Notes: generated from the sequence alone by a model not told the origin. A DNA stretch of 64,000 bases from Streptomyces jeddahensis (GCF_001642995.1 NZ_LOHS01000200.1:102421-166420); one strand, 5' to 3'; shown: positions 23,484 to 32,870, counted from the stretch's first letter. Made by a program: numbers and translations.

Positions 23484-25278
23484 GTCCATCGCGACGGTCT
23501 GCCTCAGCGGTTCACTGACCGAGAAGCTGACCGCGGCCGCCCGCGCGGGCTTCGACGGTGTCGAGATCTTCGAGAACGATCTCCTCGCCAGCCCGTTGTC
23601 TCCGGAGGAGATCCGCGCCCGCGCAGCCGACCTCGGGCTCACGATCGACCTCTACCAGCCGATGCGAGACGTCGAGGCCGTGCCCGAGGAGGTGTTCGTA
23701 CGGAATCTGCGCCGGGCGGCGCGCAAGTTCGACGTCGTGCGCCGGCTCGGGGCCGACACGCTCCTGGTGTGCTCCAACGTCTCCCCGCAGGCCGTGGACG
23801 ACGACGCGCTCGCCGCCGGGCAACTCGGCCGACTGGCCGACCTGGCCGAGGAGTTCGGTATCCGCGTCGCCTACGAGGCGCTCGCCTGGGGGCGGCACGT
23901 CAGCACGTACGACCACGCCTGGCGCATCGTCGAACAGGCCGGCCATCCCGCGCTCGGCGTTTGCCTGGACAGCTTCCACATCCTCTCCCGCGGCTCTGAG
24001 CCCAAGGACCTCGAAGGCATTGCGGCCATACCCGGCGAGAAGATCTTCTTCTTGCAGCTCGCCGACGCCCCGCTGATGGCCATGGACGTATTCCAGTGGA
24101 GCCGCCACTACCGCTGCTTCCCCGGCCAGGGCGGCCTCGACGTGACCTCCCTCGTCCGCCACGTCGTGAACGCCGGGTACCGGGGCCCGCTCTCGCTGGA
24201 GGTCTTCAACGACGTGTTCCGCCAGGCGGACGCGGGCAGCACCGCCGTCGACGCGCTGCGCTCGCTGATTGCCCTGGAGGAGAGCGCGGGCATCTCCACG
24301 CTCCCGGCCCCGGTCGTACCGTCCGGGATCGCCTTCGCCGAACTCGCCACCGCCGACCCGCAGCCCGTGACCGAACTACTGGCCCGACTCGGCTTCCGGC
24401 GCACCGGACGGCACACCGGAAAACCGGTGGAACTGTGGGAACAGGGCGAAGCCCGCATCCTGCTGAACCACGGCACCGGCACCCGCAGCGAGGGCACGGC
24501 CCTCACCGCCATCGGCCTGGAGACCCCCGATCCCGGCGCCGCCGCCCACCGTGCCGAGTCCCTGCTCGCCCCTGTCCTGCCCCGACGCCACAGCGGGCAC
24601 GACGTCCCGCTGGACGCGGTCGCCGCCCCCGACGGCACCGAACTGTTCTTCTGCGCCACCCGGCGCCCCGGACACGCCGACTGGATCAGCGATTTCACGG
24701 CTACCGTCCACCCGCGGCAGCCCCCCTCACGAGACGGGGCCATCACCGGCATCGACCACGTGGCCCTGACCCAGCCCTGGCACCACTTCGACGAAGCCGT
24801 CCTCTTCCACCGCACCGTCTTGGGACTGCGCCCGCACGAGAGCGTCGACCTGGCCGATCCCTACGGGCTCTTCCGCAGCCGCGCCCTGTCCGACGACTCG
24901 GGGGCGTTCCGGCTCGTCCTCAACCTGGCTCCCAGCCCGGCGGCGGAGGTCCGGACCCGGGCCCAGCACATCGCCCTCGCCACCGACGACATCGTCAAGG
25001 CCGCCCGCCGCATCCGTGCCGCCGGCGCGGAACTGCTGAAGATCCCCGCCAACTACTACGAGGACCTCGACGCCAAGTACGCGTTCGCCCCCGGCGAGCT
25101 GGACACGTACCGGGAACTCGGCATCCTCTACGACCGCGACGAAAGCGGAGGCGAGTTCCGCCACTGCTACACGGCCACCGTGGGCCGCGTCTTCTTCGAG
25201 ATCGTCCAACGCACAGGTGACTACGGAGGCTACGGCGCCGCCAACGCTCCCGTCCGCCTTGCCGCACAGCGGCGGTAG
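23476..25278 (+). CDS. 3-dehydroshikimate dehydratase, TIM barrel fused to a 4-HPPD-like VOC domain
   Basis: This 600-residue two-domain protein resembles QsuB of Corynebacterium. Residues 1-270 are an AP-endonuclease-2-type TIM barrel (starting MRKSIATVCLSGSLTEKLTA, with the metal-binding segments VCLDSFHI and LQLADAPL). Residues 290-600 are a vicinal-oxygen-chelate domain like 4-hydroxyphenylpyruvate dioxygenase, with its metal ligands in GIDHVAL, QHIAL and VFFEIVQRTGDYGGYG. The barrel converts 3-dehydroshikimate to protocatechuate; the second domain is required for full activity in related enzymes but has no settled reaction. The ATG at 23476 overlaps the dehydrogenase. The product would feed the beta-ketoadipate pathway, of which a relic follows at 25348. 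Confidence 0.9.
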   Translation: MRKSIATVCLSGSLTEKLTAAARAGFDGVEIFENDLLASPLSPEEIRARAADLGLTIDLYQPMRDVEAVPEEVFVRNLRRAARKFDVVRRLGADTLLVCSNVSPQAVDDDALAAGQLGRLADLAEEFGIRVAYEALAWGRHVSTYDHAWRIVEQAGHPALGVCLDSFHILSRGSEPKDLEGIAAIPGEKIFFLQLADAPLMAMDVFQWSRHYRCFPGQGGLDVTSLVRHVVNAGYRGPLSLEVFNDVFRQADAGSTAVDALRSLIALEESAGISTLPAPVVPSGIAFAELATADPQPVTELLARLGFRRTGRHTGKPVELWEQGEARILLNHGTGTRSEGTALTAIGLETPDPGAAAHRAESLLAPVLPRRHSGHDVPLDAVAAPDGTELFFCATRRPGHADWISDFTATVHPRQPPSRDGAITGIDHVALTQPWHHFDEAVLFHRTVLGLRPHESVDLADPYGLFRSRALSDDSGAFRLVLNLAPSPAAEVRTRAQHIALATDDIVKAARRIRAAGAELLKIPANYYEDLDAKYAFAPGELDTYRELGILYDRDESGGEFRHCYTATVGRVFFEIVQRTGDYGGYGAANAPVRLAAQRR

Positions 25279-25347
25279 CGGCTCTTGGTCGTAGGGACTG
25301 GGGAAGGCGCGCGCCCGGAGGCCCAGTGCCGACACGGTCACGAGTAC

Positions 25348-25413
25348 ACGCCGGCGAACGCGTACCGCTTCGACGGCCCGGAAGACGCCCCGGTCCTCAT
25401 CCTCGGCCCCTCG
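25348..25413 (+). pseudogene. Relic of 3-oxoadipate enol-lactone hydrolase (PcaD/PcaL) N-terminus
   Basis: One frame encodes TPANAYRFDGPEDAPVLILG followed by PS, which matches my recollection of the N-terminus of actinobacterial 3-oxoadipate enol-lactonases (normally continuing LGTTWHMW). After PS the frame turns into Arg-rich non-homologous sequence, so about 22 codons survive. This enzyme acts downstream of protocatechuate, the product of the adjacent dehydratase, so a pca gene probably once followed here and was deleted. Confidence 0.55.
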
Positions 25414-25673
25414 CGCCGCCGGACACCCGCGCGGTTCCGCCGTCGTGCAGCCGCACATGGACGTAGAAGAAGGGATGTCACGCTCATGACGCTGCAAGGG
25501 GAGCGACCGCGATTTCGAACAGCTTTCGGGCTGCAAGCCCTCACGGATGATAGAGAGACGCCCGGACATGTCAACACATCCGGCGGCTCATCAGCTGCGC
25601 AAATGAGACGAGTGATCCACTGAGCTCTGACCGGCATCCGAGTGCTCGCCGGAACCCGGGGGCGCATCGCTTC

Positions 25674-25685
25674 CGAAACATTTCG
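25674..25685. promoter_or_regulatory. CGAAA-N2-TTTCG palindrome, candidate hemicellulose-gene operator
   Basis: CGAAACATTTCG is an inverted repeat similar to the GAAA-N-TTTC sites reported upstream of Streptomyces xylanase and mannanase genes. It lies just upstream of a candidate promoter and in front of the GH62 gene. The match is short. Confidence 0.35.
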
Positions 25686-25713
25686 AGATGCGCAACGAAT
25701 TATGCGAGAGGTA

Positions 25714-25741
25714 TTGACGGGATGTGTGGGTCTCCTATCAT
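25714..25741 (+). promoter_or_regulatory. Candidate promoter upstream of GH62
   Basis: TTGACG (25714-25719), a 16-base spacer and TATCAT (25736-25741) make a good promoter. It would give a leader of roughly 400 bases for the GH62 gene, so an additional promoter nearer the gene may exist. Confidence 0.35.
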
Positions 25742-26156
25742 CCTGGATGCTCGATGTGCCGATCGGTATTCGAAATCACGAACCTGATCGACCCCGTCAC
25801 TCCGCACCGCGCGTACGAGCAGGGCACCCCCCGCAACGGCACGCCGGGTAAAGCACCTCCTCCACAGCCGTGAGGCTCATGGCGGCGACATGCGCCAACC
25901 ACAACGGCCGGGCCGCACAAGGAGAACGACACACCTGGATATGTCATGCCCTGGTCAACCAGCCACAGGCCGGCGCGTTTCGCAGCCGCCCGAAGACAGC
26001 GGGCGCCACCCGTCTTTCAGGAGGTCTCGCAGGACCGGGATGCCACAAGGGGTCAGCCCGGGCCCACAGACCGCTACGAACCGCACCACATCGACAGTCC
26101 GGACAGCCTCAGACGGGGCCAACCGGAACCGCTGATTCAAGAATTACGAGGTCCCC

Positions 26157-27575
26157 ATGCGCAGACGAAGTTCCAGCCGCAGGCATCTGTCTGTGGTGCT
26201 CGCCGCCGCGGTTGCGGCCCTGGTCTCGTTGGCTGCGATGCTCGTCGCCAACCCGGCTCAGGCGGCCACCACCGGCGCCTTGCGCGGTGTTGGTTCCGGC
26301 CGGTGTCTCGATGTGCAGGGCGCCAGCCAGACCGACGGCACGTCCCTGCAGATCTACGACTGCTGGGGCGGGACCAACCAGCAGTGGACGTTGACGGACA
26401 GCAACCAGCTGACCGTGTACGGCAACAAGTGCCTTGATGTTCCGGGCAACGCCACCGCGCCCGGTACCCGGGTACAGATCTGGAGCTGTTCCGGCGGTGC
26501 GAACCAGCAGTGGCGGGTGAACGCCGACGGCACGGTCGTCGGCGTGCAGTCCGGGCTGTGCCTGGCCGTTACGGGCTCCGGTACGGCCAACGGCACGGCG
26601 GTGGAGATCGGGACGTGCAACGGCGGCAGCAACCAGAAGTGGACCGGCCTGTCCGCGCCGCCGGGCGGCACGTGTTCTCTTCCGTCGACGTACCGGTGGA
26701 CGTCGACGGGTGCGCTGGCGCAGCCGGCGAACGGGTGGGCCTCGCTGAAGGACTTCACCAACGTGGTCCACAACGGCAAGCACCTCGTCTACGGGTCGAA
26801 CTTCTCGGGAACGTCGTACGGCTCGATGATGTTCAGTCCCTTCACGAACTGGTCGGACATGGCGTCGGCCCGCCAGACCGGGATGAACCAGGCCACGGTG
26901 GCGCCCACACTGTTCTACTTCGCACCCAAGAACATCTGGGTGCTGGCGTACCAGTGGGGTGCGTGGCCCTTCATCTACCGCACGTCGAGCGACCCGACCA
27001 ACCCCAACGGCTGGTCCGCGCCGCAGCCGCTGTTCACTGGGAGCATCTCCGGCTCCGACACCGGCCCGATCGACCAGACCCTGATCGCCGACGGCCAGAA
27101 CATGTACCTGTTCTTCGCCGGTGACAACGGCAAGATCTACCGGGCGAGCATGCCGATCGGGAACTTCCCGGGCAACTTCGGCTCGTCGTACACGACGATC
27201 ATGAGCGACACGAAGGCCAACCTCTTCGAGGCCGTACAGGTCTACAAGGTTCAGGGCCAGAACCAGTACCTCATGATCGTCGAGGCGATGGGCGCGAACG
27301 GGCGCTACTTCCGCTCCTTCACGGCCTCCAGCCTGAGCGGCTCGTGGACCCCGCAGGCCGCCACCGAGAGCAACCCCTTCGCGGGCAAGGCCAACAGCGG
27401 TGCCACCTGGACCAACGACATCAGCCACGGTGACCTGGTCCGCAACAACCCCGACCAGACCATGACCATCGACCCCTGCAACCTGCAGTTCCTCTACCAG
27501 GGCAAGGCCCCCAACTCGGGCGGCGACTACAACAAACTGCCGTATCGGCCGGGCCTCCTTACCCTGCAGCGCTAA
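26157..27575 (+). CDS. Secreted alpha-L-arabinofuranosidase, CBM13 plus GH62
   Basis: This 472-residue exoenzyme has a signal peptide ending at about AQA-ATTGA (residue 36). A ricin-type beta-trefoil CBM13 follows, with three QxW repeats (QQWTL, QQWRV, QKWTG) over residues 40-165. The GH62 five-bladed propeller then begins CSLPSTYRWTSTGALAQPA. Asp199 in LKDFTN and Glu358 in NLFEAVQ lie 159 residues apart, as do the catalytic base and acid of characterised GH62 enzymes as I remember them. The enzyme removes arabinose side chains from arabinoxylan. The domain order equals that of the well-known S. coelicolor GH62 enzyme. It stands alone, followed by a strong terminator. Confidence 0.95.
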   Translation: MRRRSSSRRHLSVVLAAAVAALVSLAAMLVANPAQAATTGALRGVGSGRCLDVQGASQTDGTSLQIYDCWGGTNQQWTLTDSNQLTVYGNKCLDVPGNATAPGTRVQIWSCSGGANQQWRVNADGTVVGVQSGLCLAVTGSGTANGTAVEIGTCNGGSNQKWTGLSAPPGGTCSLPSTYRWTSTGALAQPANGWASLKDFTNVVHNGKHLVYGSNFSGTSYGSMMFSPFTNWSDMASARQTGMNQATVAPTLFYFAPKNIWVLAYQWGAWPFIYRTSSDPTNPNGWSAPQPLFTGSISGSDTGPIDQTLIADGQNMYLFFAGDNGKIYRASMPIGNFPGNFGSSYTTIMSDTKANLFEAVQVYKVQGQNQYLMIVEAMGANGRYFRSFTASSLSGSWTPQAATESNPFAGKANSGATWTNDISHGDLVRNNPDQTMTIDPCNLQFLYQGKAPNSGGDYNKLPYRPGLLTLQR

Positions 27576-27884
27576 CCTGCCTGATCCACGGTGATCGCGA
27601 TGTGGTGCCGTCTGCCGACGCGTAGACGAGCGGTTTACGGCGTGGGCAACTCCACCCGCTGACCGATACTCACCGCCTCAAGGAACCCCAGCCGTGCGTC
27701 GGCTGGGGTTCCTCTCTCGAGCAGATCCAGGGCTTTGAAGGCCGCCTGGCGCGGCTTGAGGTCAGCGGGAACATGAAGAGTCCTTGCGGAAATTTCCGGA
27801 CGATCATCGAGAAGACTCGGTTGTTCTTCCGGTAATTCACGTCTATGTTCGTCGAGTTGCTCAATGACGAGTGGGGAGGCCGTG
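27576..27884. other. Intergenic region between GH62 and the NRPS cluster
   Basis: This holds a strong hairpin (27681-27713). On the minus strand a coding-like but truncated stretch ends at 27635 (its last residues read QRVELPTP) and carries the hairpin inside it. No gene could be supported. The left border of the biosynthetic cluster lies here. Confidence 0.5.
27681..27713. terminator. Strong hairpin terminator after GH62
   Basis: AGGAACCCCAGCC and GGCTGGGGTTCCT are perfect 13-base arms around a seven-base loop (27694-27700). This is the most stable simple stem seen in the window and can act in both directions. It separates the GH62 gene from the biosynthetic cluster. Confidence 0.75.
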
Positions 27885-29684
27885 GTGCTCACGTTTCGCG
27901 AGTCGTTGGCGCTGTTAAGGGTCGCCTCGTCGGCAGGGCGGGGGATGTTGGCCCTATACGTCGTCCTTCGCGCAGTGAGCAGCTTGCTTCCGGCTGCGGG
28001 GGCGGCGGCGATGGCCGCGCTCGTCGGGGCCATCGGCACCGACGCCCCCTGGACCGCCTTCGCCCTGTTCCTGGCGTGCATGGTCGGGACCTACGTGCTC
28101 GACGGGTTGATGGCCCCGCTTCGCGTCCTGGTCGAGGCGCGCTGCACCCGGGCGCACCGGACTCGCGTGGCCCGCATCGCCTGTGCCCCCGTGACCCTCG
28201 ACCCGCTGGAAGACCCCGAGGTCCAGGACCTGCTGCACACCGCCTCCGCGTTCCCCCGCAACTGGACGGAGCACACGCCGGGGGCGGGGGCGGTGGCCCT
28301 CATCGAGCAGTGGGTGCGCTGGGTGGGGGTGGCTGCCGCCGCCGCGGTCTTGGCGGTGTACGTGTGGTGGGCGGCCCCGCTGCTCATCGTCGCGGCGCTG
28401 GTCGTGCGCCGGGTCGTCAGGGCCCAGTGGCTGAGGCAGTTGGCGGGCTGGTCAGACCGCGCCCACCACGGCCGGAGCGCCGAATACTGGCGCGAGGCGG
28501 CCACCACTCCGGGCACCGGCAAGGAGGTCCAGGTCTTCGGCCTCGCGGGGTGGATCCGGCAGCGGGTCCAGGGCGCGGTGCACGCTCAGATGGACCCTGT
28601 GTGGGAAGGCAGCCTGCGCCTGCAGAAGCTCGAGGTCATCAACTTCCTCATCCCCGCCATACCTTTGTCCCTGGTATACGCGATGGCAGCGCGCGAGGCC
28701 GCCCACGACACCGAGAAGATCGCCTTGTTGACGGGCGTCATCGCGGCCGGTTGGGCGCTGTATACCGCCTTCGGCGACGTGAGCGGTATGTTCCCGCTGG
28801 CCGGTTCGCGCCCGGCCCTGCAGGCGCTGGCGGACCTGGAGAAAAGACTGGGCGGTGGGCCCGACGTACACGCGAAGAAGCCCTTCCCGGCCGGGAGCAT
28901 CGAACTGCGCGGCGTACGCTTCGCCTACCCGGACGCCGAGCGCGAGGTGCTGCGCGGCGTGGACTTAGCCGTCGCCCCTGGCGAACGCGTCGGTCTGGTC
29001 GGTCTGAACGGTGCCGGCAAGTCCACCATTATCAAGATCCTGTGCGGCCTTTACGAGCCCGCAAAGGGGCAACTGGTCGTCGGTGGCGAGGTGGTCAGCG
29101 CCGAGCGGCGCACCGCCTGGCGCACGAGAGTGGCCGCCGTCTTCCAGGACTTCATACGCCATCCGCTGAGCGCAACCGAGAACATCCAGTTAGGCCGGCC
29201 GCTCGACCAGACGCGGCGCGAGCATGTCGTCCGGGCGTGCGAAGAGGCTGGTCTGCTGCCGGTGTTGGACCGGCTTCCCCAAGGCGAGGACACGGTTCTG
29301 ACCCGCTCCCAGGAGGACGGCACGGACCTGTCCGGCGGCCAGTGGCAGCAACTCGCACTGGCCCGAGCCCTGTATGCGGTGGCCGGCGGAGCATCGCTGC
29401 TGGTGCTCGACGAGCCCAGCGCACACCTTGACGTACGCACTGAGAAGGAGCTGTTCGACCGCATGGCCGAGCGGCCCAGGGATGCGGCCGTCCTGCTCGT
29501 GACCCACCGGCTTGCCACCGTCCGATCCTGCGACCGCATCCTCGTCCTCGACGACGGCCGGATCGCCGAAGAGGGAAGCCACGACGCGCTGATGGCCCTG
29601 GACGGCCTGTACGCCCACATGTTCCGTACCCAGGCCCGCCGCTTCGCCGAGGGCTTCCGCCACATCGATGAGGACGAGGCATGA
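27885..29684 (+). CDS. ABC exporter, fused membrane-ATPase half-transporter (subunit 1)
   Basis: This roughly 599-residue protein has an N-terminal ABC-exporter membrane domain (about residues 10-310) and a C-terminal ATPase. The ATPase has Walker A GLNGAGKST, signature LSGGQWQQLALARAL, Walker B LLVLDEPSAHLD and switch His in VTHRL. I prefer the second GTG at 27885, five bases after GGGGAGG; an ATG at 27864 is the alternative. It forms a heterodimer with the next gene, whose ATG overlaps its stop. Three in-frame TTA Leu codons (27915, 28965, 29190) suggest dependence on the bldA tRNA. Its place at the head of the NRPS/PKS genes indicates export of the product or self-protection. Confidence 0.88.
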   Translation: MLTFRESLALLRVASSAGRGMLALYVVLRAVSSLLPAAGAAAMAALVGAIGTDAPWTAFALFLACMVGTYVLDGLMAPLRVLVEARCTRAHRTRVARIACAPVTLDPLEDPEVQDLLHTASAFPRNWTEHTPGAGAVALIEQWVRWVGVAAAAAVLAVYVWWAAPLLIVAALVVRRVVRAQWLRQLAGWSDRAHHGRSAEYWREAATTPGTGKEVQVFGLAGWIRQRVQGAVHAQMDPVWEGSLRLQKLEVINFLIPAIPLSLVYAMAAREAAHDTEKIALLTGVIAAGWALYTAFGDVSGMFPLAGSRPALQALADLEKRLGGGPDVHAKKPFPAGSIELRGVRFAYPDAEREVLRGVDLAVAPGERVGLVGLNGAGKSTIIKILCGLYEPAKGQLVVGGEVVSAERRTAWRTRVAAVFQDFIRHPLSATENIQLGRPLDQTRREHVVRACEEAGLLPVLDRLPQGEDTVLTRSQEDGTDLSGGQWQQLALARALYAVAGGASLLVLDEPSAHLDVRTEKELFDRMAERPRDAAVLLVTHRLATVRSCDRILVLDDGRIAEEGSHDALMALDGLYAHMFRTQARRFAEGFRHIDEDEA

Positions 29685-31498
29685 CCCGCCGGTTGATCAC
29701 CCTGTGGGCGCGGCTCCTGCACCTGTGCTGGCGGCTGGAGCCGCGCTTGACGGCCGCCGCCCTGCTCGTACGTATCCTCGACACCGTCGTCTTCGTCGCC
29801 ATCGCCCTGGCCGTACGCGAGGTCATCGACCGCGCCGAGGCCGGCCTGGCGGCAGCCGCCATGTGGGCTGCCATCGGCCTGGCATGTCTGCGCCTGGCCG
29901 ACTTCTCCACCTTCACCCTCGCGCTCAACCTGCGCATCCTCGTGGTGGAGAAGGTCGGACTCACCGAGATCCAGGACGGCATCCTGCGCGACGTCACCGA
30001 CATCCACACCCTCGATCACCTCGAAGACCCCCAGTTCCTCGGCCGTGTGACGATAGTGCGCGGGGCCACTTGGCAGATCATGGACTCCGCGTGGGCGGCC
30101 CTCGAGTCGGTCATGCTCGCGCTGCGCCTCGCCCTGGGCCTGGCCCTGCTCGGCTCGGCCAGCCCCTGGCTGCTGCTTCTCCTGCCTTGCGCCGCCCTGC
30201 CGTTGTGGACCGACGCGCGCGCCCGCGCACACGAGACCCGCTCGACCCAGGAGGCCGCCGGTGACGTACGCCTGCAACGCGAGCTGCACGAGAATCTGAC
30301 AAGGCCGGGACCTGGCAAGGAGATCCGCGTCACCGGTACGGGGCGCGACCTGATCCGTCTGCAGGCGGAGGCCGACGAGCGTGCCACCGCGGCCGTGGTA
30401 CGCGGGGCCGTGCCCGCGGCGGCTTGGCGCCTGGCCGGCTGGCTGGCCTTCTGCGCGGGCTTCGGCGGACTACTGTCCCTCCTGCTTCTCCAAGCAGGAA
30501 GTGGCAGGGCCACGTTGGGCGAAGCAGTGCTCGGCATCACCGTCGCGACGTCGCTGAGCCACGAGGTCGCCTACACCGTCCAGCGCTCCACGACCGCCGC
30601 CGGAGCCCAGCGCGTCATCGAACCGCTCCTGTGGCTGCGCGAGTATGCCGCCGGGTACCGCGCCCGGGCCGCCACTTGGACCAAGCGCCCGGCCCCCGAC
30701 CGCCTCCTCGACGGCATCACCCTGGACAACGTGACCTTCGGGTACGCCGGTTCGGCGCGCCCCGCCCTCGACGGCGTCAGCGTGCACATCCCCGCTGGCA
30801 GCGTTGTGGCCGTCGTCGGAGAGTACGGCTCGGGCAAGACCACCCTCGTCAAGCTGCTGTGCTCCTTCCACGAGCCGCAGCAGGGCGAAGTGCAGGTGGA
30901 AGGCGTGGACTTGCGCGGCATCGACCCCGCCCACTGGCGTGCCCGCACCTCGGCGGCCTTCCAGGACTTCGGCCGCTACCGCACGACCGTCCGCGAGAGC
31001 ATCGCCTTCGGTGACCTGCAACAGTCCGACGGTCAGGGGCAGTCGGAGGACAAGGCCGTTGCCCGCGCCGTGGCGGCCGCCGACGCCGAGCGCCTGATCG
31101 CCCGGCTCCCGGAGGGCCTCGACACCCGGCTCGGCGCGGAGGACGGCGGCACCGAACTGTCCGAGGGACAGTGGCAGAAGCTGGCCCTGGCCCGCGCTTC
31201 GATGCGTGAGACACCCCTCCTCCTCGTCCTGGACGAGCCCACCGCCTCGCTCGACGCCCCCAGCGAACACGCCATCTTCGAACGCTACATGGCCAGGGCG
31301 CGAGAACTCGCTCAGTCCACGGGCGCCGTCACGGTCATCGTCAGCCACCGCTTCTCCACGGTCGCCGGCGCCGACCTGATCCTCGTCCTGCACGAGGGCA
31401 GGCTCGTCGAAGCCGGCCCGCACGCCGAACTGGTCCGCGCCAACGGCCGCTACGCCGAACTCTTCACCATCGCCGAGAAGTCCTACACCTCGATCTGA
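29681..31498 (+). CDS. ABC exporter, fused membrane-ATPase half-transporter (subunit 2)
   Basis: This 605-residue partner of the preceding protein has the same layout: six hydrophobic segments, then an ATPase with Walker A GEYGSGKTT, an altered signature LSEGQWQKLALARA (Glu for the first Gly), Walker B LLVLDEPTASLD and switch His in VSHRF. The ATG overlaps the previous stop. Lantibiotic- and peptide-type exporters of actinobacteria often come as such pairs. The 52-base gap to the next gene includes a sharp drop in G+C content. Confidence 0.88.
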   Translation: MTRRLITLWARLLHLCWRLEPRLTAAALLVRILDTVVFVAIALAVREVIDRAEAGLAAAAMWAAIGLACLRLADFSTFTLALNLRILVVEKVGLTEIQDGILRDVTDIHTLDHLEDPQFLGRVTIVRGATWQIMDSAWAALESVMLALRLALGLALLGSASPWLLLLLPCAALPLWTDARARAHETRSTQEAAGDVRLQRELHENLTRPGPGKEIRVTGTGRDLIRLQAEADERATAAVVRGAVPAAAWRLAGWLAFCAGFGGLLSLLLLQAGSGRATLGEAVLGITVATSLSHEVAYTVQRSTTAAGAQRVIEPLLWLREYAAGYRARAATWTKRPAPDRLLDGITLDNVTFGYAGSARPALDGVSVHIPAGSVVAVVGEYGSGKTTLVKLLCSFHEPQQGEVQVEGVDLRGIDPAHWRARTSAAFQDFGRYRTTVRESIAFGDLQQSDGQGQSEDKAVARAVAAADAERLIARLPEGLDTRLGAEDGGTELSEGQWQKLALARASMRETPLLLVLDEPTASLDAPSEHAIFERYMARARELAQSTGAVTVIVSHRFSTVAGADLILVLHEGRLVEAGPHAELVRANGRYAELFTIAEKSYTSI

Positions 31499-31550
31499 CA
31501 TCGACCGAACCAGCCGAATTTCGATATCTCCAACGAATGGCAAGGTGTAA

Positions 31551-32870
31551 ATGCACACCAAAGCTACCATTGGACAAGACAGCATCTGGAGCCTACCTGT
31601 TCGCTCCCATGGAGACCGGGACCCTTCATGGATGATCTTACCGCTCCATATATCGATCCCTGGATCAAATCCAGAGGAAATGCACCGCAGGTCAAAACAA
31701 GCCCTGGAAGGGATTCTCGGTAGGCATGAGGGGCTGCGAACAACTATCTCTTTGAGCCCGGACGGGTATCTATCCCAGCAAGTAAACGGATTTGATACAT
31801 ACGAGCTTCCTCTCCTCGAAGTATCGGAGAAGGGTTTCACGGAAGAGTGCCGAAAGGCCGCCGCATCCCTGACTTCGCCGAGATTCAATCTTGCGGAAGA
31901 GAACCCGATGCGGGCACGGTTGGTGACTTGCGACTCCGCTGGTGTTCTCATTCTTGCGATCCATCACGTGGCTGCCGACGCTGCTTCCATAGAGGTATTG
32001 GAGAAAGACTTTAAAGACACTTTGAGTAGTGGTACATTTTCTTCGGCAAGGCCAATGCAACCACGCGATCTGGCAGCATACGAGCAGTCGCCGCACGGGG
32101 TGGCCCACAGGGCGCGATCGATCGAATACCTCCGGCGCTGTGCAGCCAGTAGTCCAACTAGCATTTTCCCCGACACATATGACTCCGGTGGTCGGTTCGC
32201 AATGACCACCTCATACTGTCCGGAAGTATTCGATTCCGCACACGCCGCGGCCCGCGCGCTGAAGGTTTCTGTGCAATCAATATGGCTTGCCGCCCTAGCT
32301 TTATATCTAAGGACGCAACTTGGTGCTCCAGTAAGTCGAATACTTACCCATGTATCCAACAGGATAATACCGGGTTCTCTCGACAGTGTTGCAAATTTGG
32401 CAAGAATTGCGCCGATTGTCCTACCCTTGGACGGCAGGGCGGATTTCGAATCAACGGCGAAGCTCTGCCTGAAATCCACTATGCGTGCTATGTACAGTGG
32501 ACTTTCCTCTTCTCGTGATTACTGGCAGAGCAAGGATAAGCACGGAGCCAATGGAGAGCAGCTTCGGGACGAGGTTTACTACAACTACATACCTGCGCGG
32601 GTCGCAGGCTCCCGGCCAGGCAGAACCGTGCGCCTGGAGACGGTCGAACGGGAGAAGGGCCCGACGTTTGAACTGCAGGTCATAGAGAAGACCAGCGAAA
32701 TTCAACTAAGCGTTGCCATATCTCAGTGTCCGGATCCCGAGTCTGTCGTGCGCTGGATTGAATCGTGCATAGTCGGCGTCGCAAGAAATCCAGGCATATC
32801 GCTCCAAGGTCTTCGGTTTCCAGAATCGCGACATATTCCTGAGCTCAACCTGCTGCAAGGAGAGGAGTGA
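31551..32870 (+). CDS. Stand-alone NRPS condensation-domain protein
   Basis: This 439-residue protein is a single condensation-type domain. The active-site motif is HHVAADA at residues 138-144, where the usual HHxxxDG has Ala in place of Gly. Typical flanking segments are present (HEGLRTTISL near the start, HVSNRI in the latch region). Such domains join an acyl or aminoacyl thioester to an acceptor amine or alcohol; free-standing ones may start, branch or release chains. DNA composition is very different from the neighbours: a 60-base stretch at 31981-32040 is about 37% G+C, and A/T-ending codons are frequent, including TTA at codons 30 and 251. This suggests recent acquisition. Translation of the A-PCP gene is coupled through GTGA. 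Confidence 0.8.
   Translation: MHTKATIGQDSIWSLPVRSHGDRDPSWMILPLHISIPGSNPEEMHRRSKQALEGILGRHEGLRTTISLSPDGYLSQQVNGFDTYELPLLEVSEKGFTEECRKAAASLTSPRFNLAEENPMRARLVTCDSAGVLILAIHHVAADAASIEVLEKDFKDTLSSGTFSSARPMQPRDLAAYEQSPHGVAHRARSIEYLRRCAASSPTSIFPDTYDSGGRFAMTTSYCPEVFDSAHAAARALKVSVQSIWLAALALYLRTQLGAPVSRILTHVSNRIIPGSLDSVANLARIAPIVLPLDGRADFESTAKLCLKSTMRAMYSGLSSSRDYWQSKDKHGANGEQLRDEVYYNYIPARVAGSRPGRTVRLETVEREKGPTFELQVIEKTSEIQLSVAISQCPDPESVVRWIESCIVGVARNPGISLQGLRFPESRHIPELNLLQGEE

Larger units (their letters stand above)
25279..26156. other. Long gene-poor region before the arabinofuranosidase
   Basis: These 878 bases contain no intact gene that I can support. They hold a relic of a 3-oxoadipate enol-lactonase (25348-25413), an AT-richer segment with a small palindrome at 25674-25685 and a promoter at 25714-25741. 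The remaining sequence up to the GH62 start at 26157 shows nothing recognisable. Confidence 0.6.

Noticed and set aside
25285..25623. 112-codon plus-strand frame as an intact gene
   Set aside because: Only residues 22-43 look like a protein family (PcaD); the rest is non-homologous, so it is listed as a relic.
27635..27870. Minus-strand frame ending QRVELPTP with partly protein-like sequence
   Set aside because: Codon bias is mixed, no family recognised, and the strong hairpin at 27681-27713 lies inside it. It may be a decayed gene end, but I cannot support it.
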